Shown here: positions 11,591 through 15,748 of the stretch, in pieces
Layout: every line of letters starts with the position of its first letter
Position numbering within the stretch: the stretch's first letter is position 1
Origin: Candidatus Levybacteria bacterium RIFCSPLOWO2_01_FULL_39_10
Lineage (GTDB): Bacteria > Patescibacteriota > Microgenomatia > Levybacterales > UBA12049
Length of the DNA stretch: 15,748 nucleotides
Assembly (NCBI GenBank): GCA_001782515.1
Contig: MFOV01000025.1
Location: 10,353-26,100, forward strand
Direction of reading: 5' to 3'
Notes under the pieces: model-generated
Seen by the model: only the letters and a program-made list of their open reading frames with translations
Told to the model about the DNA's origin: nothing
The model's database searches: none
Position numbers and translations under genes: made by a program

Positions 11591-11678
11591 GACCAAGTCC
11601 CAGCGATGGCGGGCAGGCAAAGTCCCATGTCCTACCATTAGACGATCCCGCAATATTCAACGGGGCAGGGACGACTCG

Positions 11679-11714
11679 CCCGCCTGCAACGCTTTGCGAA
11701 GCAATGCGGGCAGG
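11679..11714 (-). repeat. CCTGCC palindrome in the tRNA-Gln leader
   Basis: A 36-nt imperfect palindrome, minus strand CCTGCCCGC...GGCGGG, between the promoter and the outer tRNA-Gln. It is a free-standing copy of the family and similar in core to 7341-7372. Confidence 0.75.
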
Positions 11715-11725
11715 GCAATAGGTAA

Positions 11726-11754
11726 ATTTTATCAAAATAAAGCTGGTACTTCAA
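11726..11754 (-). promoter_or_regulatory. Promoter of the nested tRNA-Gln unit
   Basis: Minus strand TTGAAG (11754-11749), a 17-nt spacer and TAAAAT (11731-11726) with TGA before it. Transcription would begin near 11719, just before the palindrome. Confidence 0.7.
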
Positions 11755-11819
11755 TTTGACATTAAAAGATCTAATTTGTCATCTTTATTTTTTCGATATG
11801 TTTTATAAAATAAAAATTA

Positions 11820-12047
11820 ATGCCGGCCGAAAGACCAAGTTTTGGAGATACATTTGGACAATCTCCAGATGTTGATTCGCGATCTGCTCAAGATAAAGTT
11901 GGTCGTTCTGAGCCGGCAGTTTTTGGTTCTGCCCAAAGCGAACCAACAAATCCCATTAGAGCTGCAGCAAGACGAAGAACACCGTTTTTAGGGGTGGATA
12001 GAACCATAATCGGTAAGTGTAAGTTTATAGGTAGATTAAGACGTTGA
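11820..12047 (+). CDS. Small basic hypothetical protein, 75 aa
   Basis: A 75-residue Arg/Ser/Ala-rich protein with a basic C-terminus (KCKFIGRLRR), no signal peptide and no recognised domain. A TATAAAAT stretch (11804-11811) lies 8 nt before the ATG, the geometry of other leaderless genes here, though its -35 region is poor. Codon use looks ordinary and the stop is just before the promoter of the tRNA cluster. It may be a real small gene or a chance ORF. Confidence 0.45.
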   Translation: MPAERPSFGDTFGQSPDVDSRSAQDKVGRSEPAVFGSAQSEPTNPIRAAARRRTPFLGVDRTIIGKCKFIGRLRR

Positions 12048-12048
12048 T

Positions 12049-12077
12049 TTGTTAGTATCCTCTCTTTCTGTTAAAAT
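12049..12077 (+). promoter_or_regulatory. Promoter of tRNA-Leu(CAG)
   Basis: TTGTTA (12049-12054), a 17-nt spacer and TAAAAT (12072-12077) with TGT before it. The tRNA starts 12 nt after the -10 box, so this tRNA has no long leader. Confidence 0.75.
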
Positions 12078-12088
12078 TCAAATTACTT

Positions 12089-12172
12089 GCCCCGATGCTG
12101 AAATTGGTAGACAGGCTAGCTTCAGGAGCTAGTGCCGCTTGCGGCGTGAGAGTTCGAGTCTCTCTTGGGGCA
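12089..12172 (+). tRNA. tRNA-Leu(CAG)
   Basis: Acceptor GCCCCGA/TTGGGGC (one G-T pair), anticodon stem CTAGC/GCTAG with loop TTCAGGA (anticodon CAG), a class II variable arm, T-arm GAGAG-TTCGAGT-CTCTC, discriminator A. No CCA is encoded. Confidence 0.95.
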
Positions 12173-12173
12173 C

Positions 12174-12202
12174 TTCACAACTAGCCTCATAACTGATAAA
12201 AT
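12174..12202 (+). promoter_or_regulatory. Promoter of leader and tRNA-Leu(GAG)
   Basis: TTCACA (12174-12179), a 17-nt spacer and TAAAAT (12197-12202) in the context CTGATAAAAT, the same ten bases as in front of leader copy 2. Confidence 0.75.
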
Positions 12203-12229
12203 AAACGTGCTTTTTAATGTTTTTTATCT

Positions 12230-12322
12230 CAATTGCCTAAGGCGACTGAAGAGAAGAATCCAATGATAAGCTGAAATTACGTGTGAAACGAGTAATGAAG
12301 GCGGAAAATTGCGATTCGACGA
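12230..12322 (+). ncRNA. Conserved structured tRNA leader, copy 3
   Basis: The most diverged copy. Its hairpin (12230-12237 with 12241-12248) has one mismatch and one G-T pair and is followed by 74 nt. P2 is GAATC-CAAT (12256-12264) with ATTG-C-GATTC (12308-12317), keeping the single bulge. The inner helix is ATTAC/GTAAT, then TGAAG, ending in GACGA at the tRNA. Compared with copies 1 and 2, pairs in both halves of P2 changed on both strands together, which is direct support for the fold. Confidence 0.75.
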
Positions 12323-12409
12323 ACCGAGGTGGTGGAATTGGTAGACACGCAAGATTGAGGTTCTTGTGCCCTTAAAAAAGGCGTGCAGGTTCAACTCCTG
12401 TCCTCGGTA
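12323..12409 (+). tRNA. tRNA-Leu(GAG)
   Basis: Acceptor ACCGAGG/CCTCGGT, anticodon stem CAAGA/TCTTG with loop TTGAGGT (anticodon GAG), a class II variable arm, T-arm GCAGG-TTCAACT-CCTGT, discriminator A. No CCA is encoded. The conserved leader abuts the 5' end. Confidence 0.93.
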
Positions 12410-12424
12410 CAAAAAGTAATTAAA

Positions 12425-12510
12425 GCGTGGAGGAGCGGACCGAAGGGAGCTCGCCTGCTTGATCGCGTCAGACGCGACTTGACAGGCGCGGAGAGTTCTC
12501 TCATCCGCAC
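12425..12510 (+). other. tRNA-like palindromic segment, possibly a degraded tRNA
   Basis: Between two tRNA genes lies a GC-rich segment ending ATCCGCAC. It contains the arm CGCCTG/CAGGCG around CTTGA-TCGCG-TCAGA-CGCGA-CTTGA. This resembles a Ser-type anticodon arm (CCTGCTTGA) with a 15-nt palindrome and a duplicated CTTGA in the loop. The acceptor ends pair poorly and the T-loop is truncated (GAGAGTTCTCTC). It may be a decayed tRNA-Ser or just an intergenic palindrome. Confidence 0.3.
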
Positions 12511-12516
12511 ATATAG

Positions 12517-12522
12517 TATAAT
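12517..12522 (+). promoter_or_regulatory. -10 box before tRNA-Val(TAC)
   Basis: A perfect TATAAT 8 nt before the tRNA; no recognisable -35 at 17 nt. Transcription would start at the mature tRNA end. Confidence 0.55.
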
Positions 12523-12530
12523 ACTCGCTC

Positions 12531-12605
12531 GGACGCTTAGCTCAGCTGGTTTAGAGCGCCTCGTTTACACCGAGGAGGTCTGGGGTTCGAATCCCTAAGC
12601 GTCCA
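12531..12605 (+). tRNA. tRNA-Val(TAC)
   Basis: Acceptor GGACGCT/AGCGTCC, D-stem GCTC/GAGC, anticodon stem CCTCG/CGAGG with loop TTTACAC (anticodon TAC), T-loop TTCGAAT, discriminator A. No CCA is encoded. Four bases separate it from the next tRNA. Confidence 0.95.
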
Positions 12606-12609
12606 CCGA

Positions 12610-12682
12610 GCTGGGATTGCCAACGTGGTCAAGGCGCCGCTCTGAAGAAGCGGTTATGCGGGTTCGATTCCTGCTCCCAGCA
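12610..12682 (+). tRNA. tRNA with anticodon GAA, probably tRNA-Phe
   Basis: Acceptor GCTGGGA/TCCCAGC, a 3-bp D-stem GCC/GGC with a large D-loop, anticodon stem CCGCT/AGCGG with loop CTGAAGA (anticodon GAA), T-arm GCGGG-TTCGATT-CCTGC, discriminator A. The D-arm is unlike the usual tRNA-Phe D-arm, so the amino acid assignment rests on the anticodon alone. Confidence 0.85.
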
Positions 12683-12688
12683 CACTTG

Positions 12689-12718
12689 TTGACAAAACAG
12701 AATTATTGAAGCTAGAAT
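12689..12718 (+). promoter_or_regulatory. Promoter of the 127-aa hypothetical gene
   Basis: A perfect TTGACA (12689-12694), an 18-nt spacer and TAGAAT (12713-12718); the start codon is 6 nt downstream. Confidence 0.75.
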
Positions 12719-12724
12719 ATTCTT

Positions 12725-13108
12725 ATGGCTGAAGGAAATGCTGAAATAGCAGAAGTAACACCAAAAGTTGATTCATCCGCCGATCTACCAATACGGATTG
12801 ATTTATCCCAAGAATTAACAGAGCCAAAGGATGATGCTACTCCCCAACAAGTTGAAGCATACAATCTAGGTAAAAGATACAGAGAGATAGTTGGAGAAGC
12901 AGGCGAAGAGCCTAATAGGGGTACTCCTTATATTGAAGCTGCACTGGCGCAAATGGGATACGAACACGCTGAACAACCAGGTGTTGATGAAAAAATAGCC
13001 ATTAAACTCAAACATCCTGATTATGATTTTGGTCCGTCGTTAACGCCTGAGAATGACCACGCAATTTATCTTAGAAAACTACAGCCGATACCGCCAAAGA
13101 CAAAGTAA
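12725..13108 (+). CDS. Hypothetical acidic protein, 127 aa
   Basis: A hydrophilic, acidic protein with a Glu/Asp-rich N-terminal half, a likely helical middle (VEAYNLGKRYREIVGEA) and a Pro-rich end (LQPIPPKTK). No signal peptide, membrane segment or known domain. The promoter geometry places transcription start at the ATG, so no ribosome-binding site is expected and the start is fairly secure. Like the protein at 11383 it begins MAEG, but I see no further similarity. It stands between the tRNA cluster and the RRM gene with its own promoter. Confidence 0.75.
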   Translation: MAEGNAEIAEVTPKVDSSADLPIRIDLSQELTEPKDDATPQQVEAYNLGKRYREIVGEAGEEPNRGTPYIEAALAQMGYEHAEQPGVDEKIAIKLKHPDYDFGPSLTPENDHAIYLRKLQPIPPKTK

Positions 13109-13151
13109 TCTATACCTGTCAATTGCATTGTGCACATTTTATTTTTATTTT

Positions 13152-13160
13152 TGATATAAT
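13152..13160 (+). promoter_or_regulatory. Extended -10 promoter of the RRM gene
   Basis: TATAAT (13155-13160) preceded by TGA; the -35 region is T-rich without a good match. The predicted start near 13167 leaves an unusually long 5' UTR for this window (about 90 nt). Confidence 0.7.
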
Positions 13161-13164
13161 ACAT

Positions 13165-13240
13165 TTATAACCTATCAATTTTCTACAGTTCGTATTTCCT
13201 AAACGGATACGCTCATGAAAAGTTTGATAGAAATTTATAA
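13165..13240 (+). promoter_or_regulatory. Folded 5' UTR of the RRM gene
   Basis: A long helix pairs TTATAA-CTATCAA-TTTTC (13165-13183) with GAAAA-TTTGATAG-TTATAA (13217-13240), with small bulges. A CGTAT/ATACG hairpin lies inside. The helix ends directly before the ribosome-binding site, so folding could control translation. Confidence 0.5.
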
Positions 13241-13255
13241 GGTGGTGAGAAGTTC

Positions 13256-13543
13256 ATGAGTTACAAGTTATTCGTTGGAAGCCTCGCATGGGGTACCACA
13301 GAAGACAGTCTTAAAGACGCATTCTCAAAAGTTGGAAAAGTTGAATCAGTAGCAGTAATTAAAGACAGAAACACGGGAAGATCACGCGGATTCGGATTTG
13401 TTGAAATGTCAACAGAAGAGGAAGGAAAAAAAGCAGTAGCAGAGTTAAACGGTAAAGATTTAGACGGAAGACAAATCGTTGTTAACGAAGCACGACCAAG
13501 AGAAGATAACGGCGGAAGAGGAAATTTCGGAGGAAATTCCTAA
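13256..13543 (+). CDS. RRM-domain RNA-binding protein, 95 aa
   Basis: A single RNA-recognition motif fills residues 3-82: RNP2 is KLFVGSL (4-10) and RNP1 is RGFGFVEM (44-51) with the aromatic residues that stack on RNA bases. A short Gly/Asn/Arg-rich tail (GGRGNFGGNS) follows, as in bacterial and cyanobacterial Rbp proteins, where some members respond to cold and act as RNA chaperones. A good ribosome-binding site (AAGGTGGTGA) precedes the ATG, one of two clear ones here. The long folded 5' UTR suggests post-transcriptional control, perhaps temperature-dependent; that part is inference. Confidence 0.92.
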   Translation: MSYKLFVGSLAWGTTEDSLKDAFSKVGKVESVAVIKDRNTGRSRGFGFVEMSTEEEGKKAVAELNGKDLDGRQIVVNEARPREDNGGRGNFGGNS

Positions 13544-13580
13544 TAAGACCGTAGTTAATAATTAGCAAAAATCCTGCCTT

Positions 13581-13609
13581 TTGCAAAAAATGGGCATTTC
13601 TGCTTTTAT
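13581..13609 (+). promoter_or_regulatory. Promoter of the Nramp-like gene
   Basis: TTGCAA (13581-13586), a 17-nt spacer and TTTTAT (13604-13609) with TGC before it. The ATG is 6 nt downstream, giving a leaderless message. The -35 box overlaps the 3' arm of a GCAAAA/TTTTGC hairpin. Confidence 0.55.
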
Positions 13610-13615
13610 ATATGT

Positions 13616-15019
13616 ATGGGGCTAAAAGATTTTGATGTACGGCAACTTCCAAAGCCTCCAAGTCTCAGAAATCTAATCGGTCCCTCATTTATTTTACTCG
13701 GCTTAGGCCTTGGATCAGGAGAGCTTATTTTGTGGCCTTATCTTGCCTCAAACTTCGGGATGGCAATCATCTGGGGGGCAATTTTGGGAATTACATTTCA
13801 GTTTTTCATGAATATGGAAATTGAAAGATATGCGTTGGTTCGGGGTGAAAGTGTTTTTGTAGGATACGCCAGAAAATCTCGTTTTATTCCCTTCTGGTTT
13901 CTTATTTCAACTTTTATTCCCTGGATATGGCCCGGAATTGCTGCAGCATCCGCTGTTCTTATCTCAACTGTTTTTGGAATCTCTGATACTAAAATTGTTG
14001 CAATAGGACTTCTTATTGTTATGGGTGTAATTTTATCAGTCGGGCCTGTACTTTATAAAACAGTTGAGGGAATTGAAAAAATTCTTATTGCCGTTGGAAT
14101 CCCTGTGATATTTGTATTTGCGATTATTCTTGCAAGAGAAGACGTTTGGACTCAAACTGCCAAAGGCTTGATTGGTGTTGGCGATAACTATTTTCTTTTT
14201 CCCGAAGGCATTGCAATAGCAACTTTTCTTGCAGCGCTCGCCTATTCAGGCGCTGGAGGAAATCTTAACCTTGCACAAGCATTTTATATTAAGGAAAAAG
14301 GGTACGGAATGGGAAAATACGCAGGACGTATTACAAGTCTTCTAACAGGGAAGGTCGAGGATATCTCGCTCACTGGAACACGGTTTGAGCTGTCCACCGA
14401 GTCTTTGGCGGATTTTAAAAAATGGTGGAAGCTTATTAATATTGAACATTTCTTAATTTTCTGGCTTACAGGCGGAGTTACAATTATAATGCTGGCAAGC
14501 CTTGCTTATTCAACTACGTACGGCCTTCCGGGAACTTCCCAAGGCATTAATTTTGTAATTGAGGAAGCACTGGTTATTGGAGAAAAACTAGTACCAATTG
14601 CCGGAGTCTTCTTTCTTTTGATAGGAGGACTATTGTTATTTGGAACCCAGCTGACAGTTTATGATGCATCATCAAGAATCTTGGCGGAAAACTCAATTCT
14701 TGCATTTCATGAAAGGTTTACGGGTCGGCGAATCAGGCATTTTTACTATCTTTTTTTATGGCTTCAGATTGGTGCAGGAATTTTAATATTTTCACTCGGA
14801 TTTACAGAGCCTTTGCAGCTTCTTATAATTGCGGCGGTATTAAATGCATTTGCAATGTTTGTGCACATTGGCCTAACTTTATATCTCAACAGAACAAGTC
14901 TGGAAAAAGAAATTAAACCGGGAATTATACGAACCTCAGTTATGATACTTGCCTTTTTATTTTTCGGAGCTTTTTCTGCAGTTGTTATTTTTGACCGGAT
15001 AATAAAAAATTTCTTGTAG
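13616..15019 (+). CDS. Nramp-family-like (LeuT-fold) membrane transporter, 467 aa
   Basis: A polytopic inner-membrane protein with about 11 hydrophobic segments. The first, GPSFILLGLGLGSGELILWPYL (split by GLGSGE, near residues 22-43), aligns by character with Nramp TM1, but the DPGN metal-binding motif of true Mn/Fe transporters is not present. The segment around AYSGAGGNLNLAQ (near residues 203-216) corresponds to TM6, without the usual Met-Pro-His. It therefore belongs to the wider group of Nramp-related permeases found in bacteria and archaea, whose substrate is uncertain (perhaps another divalent cation or not a metal). The start is the ATG at 13616, fitting a leaderless promoter. Its stop codon directly abuts the stop of the convergent gene. 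Confidence 0.8.
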   Translation: MGLKDFDVRQLPKPPSLRNLIGPSFILLGLGLGSGELILWPYLASNFGMAIIWGAILGITFQFFMNMEIERYALVRGESVFVGYARKSRFIPFWFLISTFIPWIWPGIAAASAVLISTVFGISDTKIVAIGLLIVMGVILSVGPVLYKTVEGIEKILIAVGIPVIFVFAIILAREDVWTQTAKGLIGVGDNYFLFPEGIAIATFLAALAYSGAGGNLNLAQAFYIKEKGYGMGKYAGRITSLLTGKVEDISLTGTRFELSTESLADFKKWWKLINIEHFLIFWLTGGVTIIMLASLAYSTTYGLPGTSQGINFVIEEALVIGEKLVPIAGVFFLLIGGLLLFGTQLTVYDASSRILAENSILAFHERFTGRRIRHFYYLFLWLQIGAGILIFSLGFTEPLQLLIIAAVLNAFAMFVHIGLTLYLNRTSLEKEIKPGIIRTSVMILAFLFFGAFSAVVIFDRIIKNFL

Positions 15020-15748
15020 TTAATATCTTGCTTCTTCCTGCTGAGTAGATGCAAGAGGATTAAAGTCTATACTATCTGAGCGGCCGGGTAATGAAAACCA
15101 CGCTGCATAATATAATTTGTTATCCGGAAATAAGAAGCCCTGATAATATCTTTGATTTTCCGAAGTCCGTTCGTTAATTGGCGGTGTGTATAGTTTTTCA
15201 AAAGCAACAGAAGGCCCAGTTATCCTTTCACTCCAGTCTAAGAATCTCATACTATCTGGTATATCGAAAAGCTCGTGAGATTCATGTCCTAAATTTATCA
15301 AATCAATAGTAGGATCACCATTTATCGGGCTATCACTGTTATATATCTCATAATCACCACCATTTTTAGCAAGTCTTACGCCAACGGTTACCGGAAATTC
15401 ATTGAGTTTATTGTCATTTATAATCATTTCTACACTCCAATCATTAGGGTCTTCAACATCGCTGAATTCTTGTTTATATATAGTGTATATATAGCTTCCT
15501 TCAGGATAACCATATTTTAGAGAACCTAAAGGATCAAGTACGGTTACGTGGCTAACGGAATTGCTAGTAACGTCATCAATAAATTCAGAAACTGATGGAT
15601 AATCTGTGTTTAGTATTTCCGGTAACAAATCAAGCACCAGTTCAAGCTCTTTTGCTTCCCATTCTTCACGCTGTCTTTTAGATTCTTCGTAAACCGGGTC
15701 TGTTGCAGGAGTTGGTTCTTTTTGATAATCCTGATAATCAGGGTTAGC
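15020..15748 (-). CDS. Hypothetical protein, N-terminus beyond the window (242 aa seen)
   Basis: The frame is open from the window edge to the TAA at 15020, so the gene is truncated at its 5' end; a GTG at 15637 is in frame, but codons upstream of it continue without a stop. The first visible part is Pro/Glu/Lys-rich and charged (KEPTPATDP, then a helical KRQREEWEAKELEL), and the rest is a beta-rich acidic domain with many Tyr and Asp (for example GYPEGSYIYTIYKQ, and a PGRSDSIDF end). It could be the extracytoplasmic part of a membrane or secreted protein, but no signal sequence is visible here. I do not recognise the family. Confidence 0.75.
   Translation of the reverse strand, partial: ANPDYQDYQKEPTPATDPVYEESKRQREEWEAKELELVLDLLPEILNTDYPSVSEFIDDVTSNSVSHVTVLDPLGSLKYGYPEGSYIYTIYKQEFSDVEDPNDWSVEMIINDNKLNEFPVTVGVRLAKNGGDYEIYNSDSPINGDPTIDLINLGHESHELFDIPDSMRFLDWSERITGPSVAFEKLYTPPINERTSENQRYYQGFLFPDNKLYYAAWFSLPGRSDSIDFNPLASTQQEEARY

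Larger units (their letters stand above)
11424..11652 (-). pseudogene. Interrupted tRNA-Gln(TTG), host of a nested tRNA-Gln
   Basis: The 5' part (11652-11618) gives acceptor TGCGGGA, a D-arm identical to that of the inner tRNA and loop CTTTG. It resumes at 11499 with GA and TCCGT and ends with T-loop TTC+GAAT, CCATG, acceptor TCCCGCA (7 of 7 pairs) and discriminator G. Two insertions with the same ends (CCTGCC...GGCGGG) interrupt it: 11500-11617 between positions 36 and 37, containing an intact tRNA-Gln, and 11441-11480 (40 nt) in the T-loop between C56 and G57. The acceptor and D stems are perfect, but the anticodon and T stems each have about 3 of 5 pairs. That suggests decay after the insertions, although function cannot be excluded. 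Confidence 0.55.

Overview
The window looks like a chromosomal segment of a small-genome bacterium of the Candidate Phyla Radiation (Patescibacteria), perhaps Microgenomates-like. This is inference from several signs: AT-rich DNA, tRNA genes without an encoded CCA end, a trigger factor lacking its PPIase domain, several lineage-restricted hypothetical proteins, cell-wall hydrolases, a REP-type transposase, and protein genes whose promoters place transcription start at the start codon. No rRNA or other phylogenetic marker is present to prove it.

Layout. 1-450: a promoter and structured leader, then a tRNA-Val(GAC) gene nested inside the anticodon loop of another tRNA-Val, then a terminator. 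475-1042 (minus): two translationally coupled small genes behind an attenuator-like leader. 1051-2760 (minus): structured leader, tRNA-Leu(TAG), trigger factor and a coiled-coil protein in one apparent operon. 2934-6561 (plus): a GT-C/TPR membrane protein and a secreted PKD protein with an internal duplication. 6646-9795: three secreted peptidoglycan hydrolases (minus), interrupted by tRNA-Gly and a REP transposase flanked by direct repeats. 9870-11754 (minus): HAD phosphatase, a tRNA-Gln remnant, an unknown protein, and a tRNA-Gln nested inside a second, degraded tRNA-Gln. 11820-12682 (plus): a small ORF and four tRNAs (Leu-CAG, Leu-GAG, Val-TAC, Phe-GAA). 12689-15748: an unknown protein, an RRM protein with a folded 5' UTR, an Nramp-like permease, and a truncated hypothetical gene on the minus strand.

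The most unusual material is around the tRNAs. (1) A leader of 73-74 nt, preceded by a variable hairpin, abuts the 5' end of three tRNA genes (Val, Leu-TAG, Leu-GAG). Its main helix shows compensatory base changes between copies, and each copy has a TGnTAAAAT promoter upstream. (2) Short palindromic insertions with ends CCTGCC...GGCGGG or GGCAGG sit in loops of tRNA-like genes. Two of them carry a complete tRNA with the same anticodon as the interrupted host. This could be a mobile element that supplies a replacement tRNA, or an unrecognised kind of bacterial tRNA intron. (3) Most protein genes appear to have leaderless mRNAs, so start choice follows promoter geometry rather than Shine-Dalgarno sites.
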